A DNA stretch of 24,038 nt from Planctomycetota bacterium (GTDB lineage: Bacteria > Planctomycetota > Planctomycetia > Pirellulales > Pirellulaceae), in the NCBI GenBank assembly GCA_024277285.1, contig JAJRVM010000093.1, forward strand, positions 1 to 24,038. The letters run 5' to 3'. How positions within the stretch are numbered: position 1 is the first letter of the stretch; each line of letters starts with the position of its first letter. Made by a program: the position numbers and the translations under genes. Below, piece after piece: positions 1 to 7,166 of this stretch. The notes beneath the pieces are model-generated. The model saw nothing but the letters and a program-made list of their open reading frames with translations, was not told where the DNA came from and searched no databases.

Positions 1-15
1 GGCGCGCAGGCAAAC

Positions 16-76
16 AACTAGCAGTCGAAGTCAGGCATCGCACTTCTTCTCTTGCTCGTCATTTTCCTTGCCCTTC
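16..76 (+). repeat. Interspersed repeat, copy 1 of 3
   Basis: This stretch matches 3389-3473 in two blocks: AACTAGCAGT followed by a GAA..TCAGG..T core, then TCGTCATTTTCCTTGCCCT. The second block also appears inverted at 3626-3653. Read on the opposite strand, all three copies give KGKEN-like peptides such as KGKENDEQ, KGKEND and KGKEDYEQ. This shows repeat identity and is not evidence of a gene. The copies differ by substitutions, so the family is old or imperfect. Confidence 0.6.
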
Positions 77-141
77 AAGGAGAACCGGCAAAACGGCATC
101 CACGAGCATGAACACAGCAAAGGGGGTTTGACGCCTGGGGT

Positions 142-218
142 TTGACGCCTGCCTCCGTTTTGGCAGGGTGGGCAACCCTGAAAGTTACGTAGCGTTCCAA
201 AACGGAGGCAGGCGTCAA
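142..218. repeat. Perfect 22-bp inverted repeat with a nested hairpin
   Basis: Positions 142-163 and 197-218 are exact reverse complements, separated by 33 bp. The spacer contains a second hairpin, CAGGGT (164-169) pairing with ACCCTG (175-180). The left arm is also preceded by a partial direct copy of TTTGACGCCTG at about 127-137. The structure could act as a transcript hairpin or be a small mobile or repeat unit. No gene ends immediately beside it. Confidence 0.75.
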
Positions 219-520
219 TGGCCATCGGTGGGGAACCTGGTGCGCGTGCGAGACCGCAACGCGCGGGTGGTGCAATTCGCTTACGTGTGCCGGGCCGAAT
301 TGCGGTCGTAGTTTCGACCGAATTGTGACTGTATGGATTTGGGGGGCAAAAACGGGGTTGTACCGAATTGCTGAGAATTTTGGAGAAGTCGGCGTCGACG
401 GCGGCGCTCTGGCGGCTGTTGATATCAGCGCAATATCCGATGTCGCACCGATCGTTTTTTATTGTGAGACGTGCGTTCGAAATCGGATTGGCGGTGGCCC
501 GGCTCTTTACCGCGAAGCGG

Positions 521-564
521 TTGTACTCCAGAGCCCAGGGTCGCTCCGCGGAGCGCACCCTGGG
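521..564 (+). repeat. Planctomycete-type palindromic repeat, copy A
   Basis: The unit begins TTGTACTCCAGAGCC and runs into a near-perfect palindrome. Its inner part, 542-555, is self-complementary, and outer arms 534-541 and 557-564 pair across one extra base at 556. A related copy lies inverted at 664-733. A separate 15-bp arm at 584-598 (TACGCCGAAGGCGTT) is an exact inverse of 719-733. Confidence 0.65.
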
Positions 565-663
565 AGAGCCTCCGCGGAAACCGTACGCCGAAGGCGTTCC
601 ACAGGAAAGAGCCGAACGCCTTGGGGAACGCGCTGGTACGTACGTCATCTTTTCCAACCGTCA

Positions 664-733
664 CCTAGGGTGGCGCTTGGCCGCTACGCGGCTGCGCTTA
701 CCCCAGGCTTTGGAGTATAACGCCTTCGGCGTA
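664..733 (-). repeat. Planctomycete-type palindromic repeat, copy B (inverted)
   Basis: Read on the minus strand this copy has the same order as copy A: ACTCCAAAGCC, then a GGGT..GCGC arm, a variable GC-rich loop and a closing GCGC..ACCC-type arm. It ends with a 15-bp block that is an exact inverse of 584-598. On the plus strand the translation includes ALEYNAFGV, while copy A on the minus strand gives ALEYNRFAV. The pair could form a cruciform spanning roughly 521-733. Confidence 0.6.
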
Positions 734-888
734 AGGAATCGTCAATGGATGGCCACGCAGCGCACCCGCATCAGCACCGGCGAAGTGTTCGTGTGCCATT
801 GGCCTGGAGCCACGTCTTGATGCGGCCTGGGCAGCGCGGCGGTGTGGTGGGACGTGTTGCGCCAATGCTCGCAAGACTCGCATTGTCT

Positions 889-931
889 TCACCCTGGGCT
901 CGAATAGGGCTGTGCCTTCGGCACGTAAGAG
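889..931 (-). repeat. Degenerate third copy of the palindromic repeat
   Basis: This stretch resembles the end of copy B: a CCTGGGCT block, a GA.TA spacer and TGCCTTCGGC..GTAAGA. It is more diverged and lacks a clear palindromic core. It is called only because two intact relatives lie within 400 bp. Confidence 0.35.
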
Positions 932-1019
932 ACCAAACCAAAGCTGAGCCTTCGTGAACGTTTGCGGTTTCAACGATTCCTTGTATCCGCGTTCCTCAGC
1001 GGTTCCTCGTCTGAATGGG

Positions 1020-1047
1020 CTGTTCATGGTATTATCTCCGTGAACAG
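1020..1047. promoter_or_regulatory. Inverted repeat upstream of the M28 peptidase (possible operator or leader hairpin)
   Basis: CTGTTCATGG (1020-1029) pairs with CCGTGAACAG (1038-1047) across an 8-base AT-rich loop. Nine of ten pairs are Watson-Crick and one is G-T. It ends 109 bp before the chosen start of the peptidase, so it could be a repressor site or a hairpin in the leader. No regulator gene is adjacent. Confidence 0.4.
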
Positions 1048-1156
1048 TTACGGCCAACGTAACATCGAAGCGGTTAACAGACGCCGTAAGAGGGTTGGTT
1101 TACGACCGTGGGGGCGTCGGACTATTTGTGATCTTGAGTTGAAGGAGAACTGGGTC

Positions 1157-3010
1157 ATGCGGAATCGGCTTGTTCACGCGGCGTTCGTGATAGTTGGTTG
1201 GTGGGTGCTTGCGATCGCAACGCAATCGACTCAGGCGGCCGAACATGCAGCGGTAATCAATCGAGTTGGGAGTGATATCCAGTACCTTGCCTCCGACGCG
1301 CTGGAAGGCCGTGGTCCGGGAACAGATGGGCTGGACAAAGCCGAACAATTTATCCGCACGGCGTTCGAAAACCTGGGCATGCGCGGTGCCGGAAACGACG
1401 GTGCGTATTTGAGACCGTTTTCCATCGCGATTGGTGCGGAAGTGGTCAAGCCGAAGACGTTTCTGGTACTTCATGACCCGGAGGGGCAAGAATGGAAACT
1501 CGCGCTGGACAAGGAATTCCAACCTCTCTCGACCGATAATGCCGATCCGTTAACGCTTGATGTGATTTTTGCTGGCTACGGGATCTCGGCACCGAAACTC
1601 GATTACGATGACTACCAGGGCGTTGATGTGAAGGGCAAGGCGGTGATCGTGATCCGCCGCGAGCCGCAGCAAGCTAACGAAAAGAGCGTTTTCGATGGCG
1701 CGCAAACGTCGAAATACTCCTACATTCGAACGAAAACTCGCGCAGCCGAAAAAGCAGGGGCCGCGGCGATCCTGCTAGTGAACGATCCGTTTACGACAGA
1801 AAAGGAAAAGGCGGACCAACTGAGTCGACCTGGCGGGTTTGGCCGCGGGGTCAGCAAGATTCCCTTTTTCCAAATCAAACAAGATGTGATCGATAAGATT
1901 TTACAGCAGTCGCCGTTAAACGGGGGCGAGAACCAGTGGAAATCACTCGACGCAATTGCCGAGGCCATCGATGAACACTTGAAGCCAATCTCCCAACCGC
2001 TTGATTCATGGACGGTGGAACTGCGTTGTGCGTTTGAATCGACCAAGGACGATGTGTCAAACGTCGCTGCCGTAATCGAAGGCGAGGGGCCGCTGGCCGA
2101 AGAGACGATAATTATTGGTGCCCACTACGACCACCTTGGTTTCGGCCCGTACGGTTCACGCCGGCCGAAGCAGCGCGCGGTGCACAACGGCGCGGACGAC
2201 AACGCGACCGGTACCGCGGCGGTCATCGAATTGGCACGACGCTTTGCCGGCCGAGCGAAGAAGCCCGCACGCCGGCTTGTTTTCATCGCCTTCACCGGCG
2301 AAGAACGTGGGCTCTTGGGTAGCTACCACTACCTCAAGAACCCGCTCTTACCGCTCGACCAGACCGTCGCCATGCTGAATTTCGATATGATTGGCCATCT
2401 CGACACCGGCGGACTTTCGATCGGTGGAGTTGGTTCTGCGAAGGAATTCACCGCAATTATCGAACAGCTGAACGAGCGTGGACCGATCAGCGCCAAGCCC
2501 ACCACGGCGGCCGGCGGAAGTGATCATGCCGGATTCTATCGTAACGACGTCCCATTCCTGTTCTTCCACACCGGACTGACCGCTACCTATCACACGCCAG
2601 AGGACGATTATGAGACGATTGACGTCGGCGGTGCGGTGGCCACGATTGACTACGGCGAACAGGTAATCGACGCGTTGCTGGCGATGGCCAAACGCCCCGT
2701 CTTCACAAAAATGGCACGGAAGCCTCGCGTCACACGGGCGAGCGCGTACCTGGGCATCGTTCCCGACTACGGTGCCCAAGCCAAGGACGGAGTACGATGC
2801 ATGCAGGTCAATCCCGGCTCGCCCGCCGCGAAGGGAACGTTGCAAGTGGGGGACGTGATCGTCAAGATCGGTGACGCCAAAGTGCTGGCGCTGCCCGACT
2901 TGATCGGCGCGCTCGGCAAGTACAAGGCCGGAACGCGAGTGACCGTCGTCGTCCGCCGCGGCAACGACGAGAAATCGCTCGATGTCACGCTCGGCACGCT
3001 TGGAAAATAG
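1157..3010 (+). CDS. Exported M28-family zinc aminopeptidase with PA insert and C-terminal PDZ domain
   Basis: Predicted 617-aa exported peptidase. The ATG at 1157 is chosen over the longer frame because a purine-rich GAAGGAGA lies 8 bases upstream and a signal peptide starts there (MRNRLVHAAF, then a hydrophobic core, probable cleavage after TQA at residue 27). A protease-associated-like insert (about residues 128-300, with AGYGI and GKAVIVIRRE) sits inside the catalytic domain. The M28 zinc and catalytic residues are visible: HYDHLG (H323), ADDNATG (D347), GEERG (E382/E383), FDMIGH (D410) and SDHAGF (H457). Residues about 528-615 form a PDZ domain with LGIVPDYG and GSPAAKG..VGDVI. Family knowledge supports di-zinc release of N-terminal residues in the periplasm. 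The true substrate is unknown. It is a lone plus-strand gene with repeats on both sides. Confidence 0.93.
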   Translation: MRNRLVHAAFVIVGWWVLAIATQSTQAAEHAAVINRVGSDIQYLASDALEGRGPGTDGLDKAEQFIRTAFENLGMRGAGNDGAYLRPFSIAIGAEVVKPKTFLVLHDPEGQEWKLALDKEFQPLSTDNADPLTLDVIFAGYGISAPKLDYDDYQGVDVKGKAVIVIRREPQQANEKSVFDGAQTSKYSYIRTKTRAAEKAGAAAILLVNDPFTTEKEKADQLSRPGGFGRGVSKIPFFQIKQDVIDKILQQSPLNGGENQWKSLDAIAEAIDEHLKPISQPLDSWTVELRCAFESTKDDVSNVAAVIEGEGPLAEETIIIGAHYDHLGFGPYGSRRPKQRAVHNGADDNATGTAAVIELARRFAGRAKKPARRLVFIAFTGEERGLLGSYHYLKNPLLPLDQTVAMLNFDMIGHLDTGGLSIGGVGSAKEFTAIIEQLNERGPISAKPTTAAGGSDHAGFYRNDVPFLFFHTGLTATYHTPEDDYETIDVGGAVATIDYGEQVIDALLAMAKRPVFTKMARKPRVTRASAYLGIVPDYGAQAKDGVRCMQVNPGSPAAKGTLQVGDVIVKIGDAKVLALPDLIGALGKYKAGTRVTVVVRRGNDEKSLDVTLGTLGK

Positions 3011-3128
3011 GTTGCTGTCTGGGCTGTTAAGAGCTTGCTGAGCTGTGGGGGTTCTATTTATCCCGTTTGTAACGGTTTAGCCATCTGAAGTGGGACGTGC
3101 ACTCGAGTTCATTTTCCATCGGTCGATC

Positions 3129-3149
3129 CCCACCGCCTTGTGCGGTGGG
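3129..3149. repeat. Small GC-rich hairpin inside the MITE-like element
   Basis: CCCACCGC (3129-3136) pairs perfectly with GCGGTGGG (3142-3149) over a five-base loop. It lies about 120 bp after the peptidase stop. It may serve as a Rho-independent-like hairpin for that gene, but no T-run follows it. Confidence 0.45.
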
Positions 3150-3202
3150 TGAAGATGATTGGTACGCTACCCGTGACGTCCCATCTCCCCCCACATCCAC
3201 GG

Positions 3203-3247
3203 CCCCCTTTCCTCCCCGCCGCCTTCGGCGGCGGGGAGGAAAGGGGG
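3203..3247. terminator. Perfect 21-bp stem-loop at the centre of the element
   Basis: Positions 3203-3223 and 3227-3247 are exact reverse complements separated by TTC. The stem has a poly-C/poly-G base and a GC-rich top. It would be extremely stable as RNA on either strand. It lies 192 bp beyond the peptidase stop with no T-tract, so termination is a guess. Its main role may be structural, as the core of the repeat element. Confidence 0.4.
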
Positions 3248-3388
3248 GGAGTAGCTGGCATCGCGGGTAGCTCACCAGCCGTTTTCACCCACGGGACAAG
3301 CCCAATGGGAGTCTCTGGAAAGCGACATTACTTCATTCGGCTAAACTGTTACCCCCGTTTTGTTCCTATGTGGGGCGCACCGAGAGGC

Positions 3389-3473
3389 AACTAGCAGTGG
3401 AAAATCAGGTATCCTACGGGCAGCTACGCGGCTGGCAACACCGTTCTTTTTTGCCCGTCATTTTCTTTGCCCT
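3389..3473 (+). repeat. Interspersed repeat, copy 2 of 3
   Basis: This copy carries AACTAGCAGT at its start and GTCATTTTCTTTGCCCT at 3457-3473, matching 16-76. It has a small extra hairpin insert around CAGCTACGCGGCTGGC (3421-3435). Together with the inverted copy at 3626-3653 it brackets the 18-bp tandem array. Confidence 0.55.
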
Positions 3474-3521
3474 CCACGGAGGACAGCCAGCAGCGCCCAG
3501 TATTTGACGGGTCCACACTAC

Positions 3522-3593
3522 GAAATCGGTACAAATGGCGAAATCGGTACAAATGGCGAAATCGGTACAAATGGCGAAATCGGTACAAATGGC
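3522..3593. repeat. Four perfect tandem copies of an 18-bp unit
   Basis: The unit GAAATCGGTACAAATGGC occurs four times without mismatch or gap (3522, 3540, 3558, 3576). Because 18 is a multiple of three, frames stay open across it and give repeated hexapeptides on both strands. These frames have no start signals or homology that I recognise. Perfect identity suggests recent slippage expansion. Confidence 0.9.
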
Positions 3594-3625
3594 ACGCTGC
3601 TTCCGCAGCGCAGCCGCTTTGTTCA

Positions 3626-3653
3626 AGGGCAAAGAAGATTACGAGCAAAGAAG
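3626..3653 (-). repeat. Interspersed repeat, copy 3 of 3 (inverted)
   Basis: The reverse complement of this stretch reads CTTCTTTGCTCG, TAATCTTCTTTGCCCT, matching the second block of copies 1 and 2. With copy 2 it forms the arms of an imperfect inverted repeat around the tandem array, spanning roughly 3444-3653. A small hairpin, CGCTGC/GCAGCG, at about 3595-3610 lies just inside the right arm. Confidence 0.55.
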
Positions 3654-3763
3654 AGCGCTTGGTGGATTACGTTGCGACGAGCCAACGGTCTATCCGTACT
3701 CGAACGCAACGTGCGTCAATCGGGAACAAGAAGCGTCGTGTCAACCACGAGAAGCACGTTCGA

Positions 3764-4174
3764 TTACGCGTCACGCACGGTGTCGATCGAGGGTGGGAAG
3801 GCCAGATAGCGCAACCCCAGAAAAGTAGCGAAACCGAACGTCACGGTATTGATTGCCCATGCGACCCAATAGTTGACGGTATGCAGATCGGCAAGCAAAT
3901 AGACGCTCAGTGTGGATGCGACTGCGGTGACGCCATAGACCAATGCGGCCCACTTCAAGCTCTCTTTATAGGCGGCGTTCGAGCGAAATGTGATCCAGCG
4001 ATGGGCGGCATGGGCTTCAAACGCCCCAATGATCCACGACGGCGCCCAGACACTTAACGATTTGTACGACGAGACGTCAAGCCAATCAAAGATATAGTTC
4101 AACGCAAAGAAAAATAGCACGTTCAGCGCGCCGATGATATTGAACCGCAGGTACTCAGCGAACAGTTTGTGCAT
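3764..4174 (-). CDS. GtrA-like small polytopic membrane protein
   Basis: A 136-aa protein with about four hydrophobic segments (roughly residues 8-30, 42-60, 72-95 and 100-125) and the GtrA-type N-terminus LFAEYLRFNIIGALNVLFFFALNYIF, followed by HRWITFRS. GtrA-family proteins act in the inner membrane and are linked to transfer of lipid-linked sugars for surface polysaccharide or teichoic acid modification. The ATG at 4174 is chosen; a TTG at 4192 would add six residues, and neither has a strong ribosome binding site. No glycosyltransferase partner is adjacent and repeats flank both ends, so this may be an isolated family member. The family call is good and the substrate is unknown. Confidence 0.75.
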   Translation of the reverse strand: MHKLFAEYLRFNIIGALNVLFFFALNYIFDWLDVSSYKSLSVWAPSWIIGAFEAHAAHRWITFRSNAAYKESLKWAALVYGVTAVASTLSVYLLADLHTVNYWVAWAINTVTFGFATFLGLRYLAFPPSIDTVRDA

Positions 4175-4545
4175 GCAGTAGCCCGCGGTCAAAGGACAAT
4201 TGCCGAGGTATCGTAACCGTCCGAAAGCCTCGAAGTCGTGGACCGCTAATGAACACGACCGCTAATGAACACGACCGCTAATGAACACGACCGCTAATGA
4301 ACACGAATATGCGCTAGTACTCAAAGGAAACCGAAGATTCGCAAAGGTCTTCTTGCGGCGCGAATCGTTGGCTTTCCTGAGCCCCTCGCCAGTCGCATTT
4401 GGCACATGATACGCGCACGTTATTGGTGTTCATCAACGTCCATTTGCGGTTCACCCGTTTTGCATTTCAAACGGCGACAAGCCTTCCTTGGCATCATCGT
4501 CAATCCGGTCGGTGCGCACTTGGCCAACCGCTAGGGGGGGCAGAC
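4175..4545. other. Non-coding gap with a 16-bp tandem array
   Basis: About 370 bp between the GtrA-like gene and the stop of the lipoprotein gene. The only structure I see is the four-unit array at 4241-4304. The plus-strand frame that starts in this gap continues antisense into the lipoprotein gene and has no recognisable features. Confidence 0.6.
4241..4304. repeat. Four perfect tandem copies of a 16-bp unit
   Basis: GACCGCTAATGAACAC repeats exactly at 4241, 4257, 4273 and 4289, followed by the partial unit GA. The core CGCTAATGAACACGAA is a motif I associate with dispersed non-coding repeats in planctomycetes. The array lies 66 bp upstream of the GtrA-like start and could lie in its leader or promoter. 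Confidence 0.9.
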
Positions 4546-5355
4546 TCATTCAACAACGATTTTTGCATCTTCGATGATGATAGCGTACTTATAGCCAGCA
4601 CCGAAGTCTTTATCGAGCTGAAGTTTGCCGGTCACCAACACGATGTCGCCTTTTTTCACGGTTGCTGATGTGGTGATCGTCAGGTCGTGTGTCTTGGCTG
4701 CCGCATCGCCCGAACCATCTTGGATATGCAGCCAGTTCTTGCCGAGGATATTGGCATTGTACTTCGTGACTTTGCCACGCAGCTTGATCTCCTTGCCCTT
4801 CAGGGCGTTCTTTTCCGCATGGATCTCAGCGATCGTCTTGCCACCTTCAGCGCGTTCGACTGTGCCAACGTCAGCACTCGCGCCACCGGAGGTGTGTCCG
4901 GCGGAGGGCTGCGCGGCAGCGCCATGCCCACTCTTCGCCAATGCCGAACCATCCGGCTTCTCAAACCCGCCGACAAAGTAGACCACCTCGAATACGCGAT
5001 TGAGCGTCTTGCTCTCGAAGTTGCGCATCGGCATCGCTGTCGAGACTCCCAATTTATCCCCGACCTTCACTTTGCAAACGGGTGCCGCAGCCCAAATCTT
5101 CTCGCTGCCGGTATCGATTTGGACATAGGTGTAGGAACCGGCGTTCATCGTTTCTACCACGGCACCGACGGTAACTTCCTGACTGCCACCCATATCTGCC
5201 ATGCCGCCGCCCATACCGCCACCGGCTTCCGACTCGGACACATCGGCCGCATCTGGCAGGTCTGTACTATTGCTTTGGCCGCTGTTTCGTTTACAACCGC
5301 CGGCCAGCACGGGCAGCAGCAATACGGCGACTAACAAGATGTGATATTTCTTCAT
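4546..5355 (-). CDS. Lipoprotein with NrfJ-like domain and C-terminal OB-fold domain
   Basis: Predicted 269-aa exported lipoprotein. The ATG at 5355 is chosen because GGAG lies 8 bases upstream and a signal peptide begins there (MKKYHILLVAVLLLPVLAGGC, lipidation at C21). A low-complexity Gly/Met/Ser linker follows to about residue 60. Residues 60-130 (VGAVVETMNAGSYTYVQIDT, KIWAAAP, KVGDKLGV, MPMRNFESKTLNR.F..VYFVGGF) resemble the NrfJ-like family found near nitrite-reductase and other periplasmic redox genes. After a Ser/Gly/Ala linker, residues 170-268 look like an OB-fold (GKEIKLRGKV, WLHIQDGSGD, KKGDIVLVTGKL). No cytochrome genes are in the window. The function is unknown; surface or periplasmic ligand binding is an inference. 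Confidence 0.8.
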   Translation of the reverse strand: MKKYHILLVAVLLLPVLAGGCKRNSGQSNSTDLPDAADVSESEAGGGMGGGMADMGGSQEVTVGAVVETMNAGSYTYVQIDTGSEKIWAAAPVCKVKVGDKLGVSTAMPMRNFESKTLNRVFEVVYFVGGFEKPDGSALAKSGHGAAAQPSAGHTSGGASADVGTVERAEGGKTIAEIHAEKNALKGKEIKLRGKVTKYNANILGKNWLHIQDGSGDAAAKTHDLTITTSATVKKGDIVLVTGKLQLDKDFGAGYKYAIIIEDAKIVVE

Positions 5356-5486
5356 GCTATGGGCTCCAGATTGAGGTGATTCGGTTTGGGATGCGAATTT
5401 GAGTGTTCCGTCCGTATAGCTTAGTCCACACGGCCGAAATGGCAACGGATATGCCGCCGGAAACTCGGCTTTGGGCACAGAAACGG

Positions 5487-7166
5487 CTACGGTTGGCGCA
5501 ACACGGCACCCGTGTCGGCACTGGTCACTTGGGCGGCGTAGCGTGCCAGGTAACCGTGGTCAATTTTGGGTCCCCGCGGTTGCCAATTATCGCGGCGGCG
5601 CTGCAATTCGTCGTCGCCAACCTGCAGGTTCAAGGTGCGGTTGGGGATGTCGATTTCAATCACGTCCCCCGGCTCGACCAACGCGATCGGGCCGCCGGCA
5701 GCTGCTTCGGGACTAACGTGGCCAATGCACGCACCACGTGTGCCGCCGCTGAACCGTCCGTCTGTGATCAACGCGACGCTTTCGCCAAGTCCGCGGCCCA
5801 TGATATTGGATGTGGGAGCGAGCATTTCCTGCATTCCCGGGCCACCACGCGGTCCTTCGTACCGAATCACGACGACGTCACCTTCCTTCACGTCACCGTT
5901 GAGAATGCCGGCGGAGGCATCTTCTTCCGATTCAAAGATCAAGGCCGGTCCACTAAACTTCATCATCGACGCGGCCACGCCGCCTGCTTTGATCACACAT
6001 CCGTCGGGGGCCAGGTTGCCGAACAGAATGGCCAATCCACCGCGGTCGCTATAGGCATTGTCCAACGAGCGAATAACGTCGTCGTCCTTCACATCGGCAG
6101 CGGCGATGTTCTCGCCCAGCGTCTTGCCGGTCACGGTCATACAATCGAGGTGCAACGTACCGGTTTTCTTGCCAATTGTGTTCAGGATAGCGCTGATTCC
6201 GCCCGCGCGGTCGACATCTTCGATATGGTGATGGCCGGCTGGCGAGACTTTGCAGATGTGTGGTACGCGTTCCGCTACTTCATTCAGTTTCTGCAACTGG
6301 AATTGTTGTCCCGCTTCGTTGGCGACGGCCAGCGTATGCAACACGGTATTGGTCGAACCTCCCATTGCCATATCCAGCGCTAAGGCGTTTTCAAACGCCT
6401 CGGGCGTCAGGATGTCGCGCGGCTTGATATCCTTTGCGATCAACTGCATGATGGTCCGAGCCGCTTCCTTGTACAGCTCGTCACGTTGCGGATCGGTTGC
6501 AAGCACGGTGCCGTTGCCGGGCAATGCGAGCCCCAATGCTTCACACAAACAGTTCATACTGTTGGCGGTGAACATACCGCTGCACGAACCGCACGTCGGA
6601 CAGGCGTTTTCTTCCAACTCGGTCAGTTTCGCTTCATCAATGGTGCCCGCAGACAGTTTCCCTACTCCCTCGAACACGCTGATCAAATCGATCGTTTTGC
6701 CATCACATGGGTCGACCCCAGCTTTCATGGGCCCCCCAGAAACGAAGACGGTCGGAATGTTGACGCGCGCGGCACCCATCATCATGCCGGGCACGATCTT
6801 GTCGCAATTCGGGATGCAGATCATGCCGTCGAAACAGTGTGCTCGGAGCATGGTTTCGACGCAATCGGCAATCAGCTCGCGGCTCGAAAGGGAGTACTTC
6901 ATTCCGACGTGTCCCATCGCGATGCCGTCACACACACCGATCGTGTTGAACTCGAATGGGATCCCGCCCGCGTCGCGCACCGCCTGCCGCACCTTGACAC
7001 CCACGACGTCCAAGTGTGCGTGGCCCGGAATGATCTGATTAAAGCTGTTAGCAACGGCAACAAACGGCTTGCGAAAATCGTCTTGGTCGCGGACTACGCC
7101 CGTCGCACGCAAAAGACTGCGATGAGGAGCCCGAATGGCATCTTTCTTGATCTTGTCGCTACGCAT
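5487..7166 (-). CDS. ilvD: Dihydroxy-acid dehydratase
   Basis: A full-length 559-aa IlvD, which converts 2,3-dihydroxy-isovalerate or -3-methylvalerate to the 2-oxo acids of valine, leucine and isoleucine synthesis in the cytoplasm. Hallmarks include [22 protein letters not shown], the [18 protein letters not shown] block, [20 protein letters not shown] and the C-terminal [23 protein letters not shown]. Candidate iron-sulfur cysteines are C79, C121 and C195. The PGHAHL form is like the E. coli enzyme rather than the plant or mycobacterial type, suggesting a 4Fe-4S cluster. An AAGGA lies about 10 bases before the ATG. No other branched-chain genes are adjacent. It lies 131 bp upstream of the lipoprotein start with no evident functional link. 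Confidence 0.97.
   Translation of the reverse strand: MRSDKIKKDAIRAPHRSLLRATGVVRDQDDFRKPFVAVANSFNQIIPGHAHLDVVGVKVRQAVRDAGGIPFEFNTIGVCDGIAMGHVGMKYSLSSRELIADCVETMLRAHCFDGMICIPNCDKIVPGMMMGAARVNIPTVFVSGGPMKAGVDPCDGKTIDLISVFEGVGKLSAGTIDEAKLTELEENACPTCGSCSGMFTANSMNCLCEALGLALPGNGTVLATDPQRDELYKEAARTIMQLIAKDIKPRDILTPEAFENALALDMAMGGSTNTVLHTLAVANEAGQQFQLQKLNEVAERVPHICKVSPAGHHHIEDVDRAGGISAILNTIGKKTGTLHLDCMTVTGKTLGENIAAADVKDDDVIRSLDNAYSDRGGLAILFGNLAPDGCVIKAGGVAASMMKFSGPALIFESEEDASAGILNGDVKEGDVVVIRYEGPRGGPGMQEMLAPTSNIMGRGLGESVALITDGRFSGGTRGACIGHVSPEAAAGGPIALVEPGDVIEIDIPNRTLNLQVGDDELQRRRDNWQPRGPKIDHGYLARYAAQVTSADTGAVLRQP

Larger units (their letters stand above)
1..1156. other. Gene-free repeat-rich stretch upstream of the M28 peptidase
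   Basis: No open frame here gives a protein that I recognise. The longest frames (about 200 and 150 codons) run through palindromic repeats, overlap each other on both strands and have low-complexity Arg/Pro-rich translations. The stretch contains a repeat arm at 16-76, a perfect inverted repeat at 142-218, a family of short palindromic repeats at about 521-931 and an inverted repeat at 1020-1047, each listed separately. The peptidase promoter is probably in the last 150 bp, but I see no clear -35/-10 pair. Confidence 0.6.
3061..3365. mobile_element. MITE-like long imperfect palindrome, about 300 bp, no transposase
   Basis: The two halves are homologous in inverted orientation. The outer arms share GTAAC.GTTTAGCC...TGAAGT (left 3070-3092, right about 3329-3353 reversed). 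The middle arms share CTTGT...GTGGGTGAA....TGGT..GCTACCCG..A (left about 3137-3175, right about 3262-3300 reversed). The centre is a perfect 21-bp stem (3203-3223 with 3227-3247) closed by a 3-base loop. No coding frame is present. Full-length arm homology with terminal inverted repeats fits a non-autonomous miniature element or a planctomycete interspersed repeat. I did not see a clear target-site duplication. Confidence 0.6.

Noticed and set aside
31..657. Minus-strand frame of 208 codons at the window start
   Set aside because: It crosses several palindromic repeats, and its translation is Arg/Pro-rich repeat peptide without domain features.
368..820. Plus-strand frame of 150 codons
   Set aside because: It overlaps other frames and derives much of its length from the repeat copies at 521-733.
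3467..4057. Plus-strand repeat-peptide protein across the 18-bp array
   Set aside because: The frame is open because the unit is 18 bp, and it then runs antisense through the GtrA-like gene.
5511..5527. GTGTCGGCACTGGTCAC, similar to the candidate activator palindromes
   Set aside because: It lies inside the ilvD coding region, has wrong inner spacing and no sigma54 motif nearby.
5403..6383. Long plus-strand open frame (326 codons) antisense to the lipoprotein and ilvD genes
   Set aside because: It runs opposite a certain ilvD, has no start signal and its translation matches no family; a shadow of GC-biased third positions.
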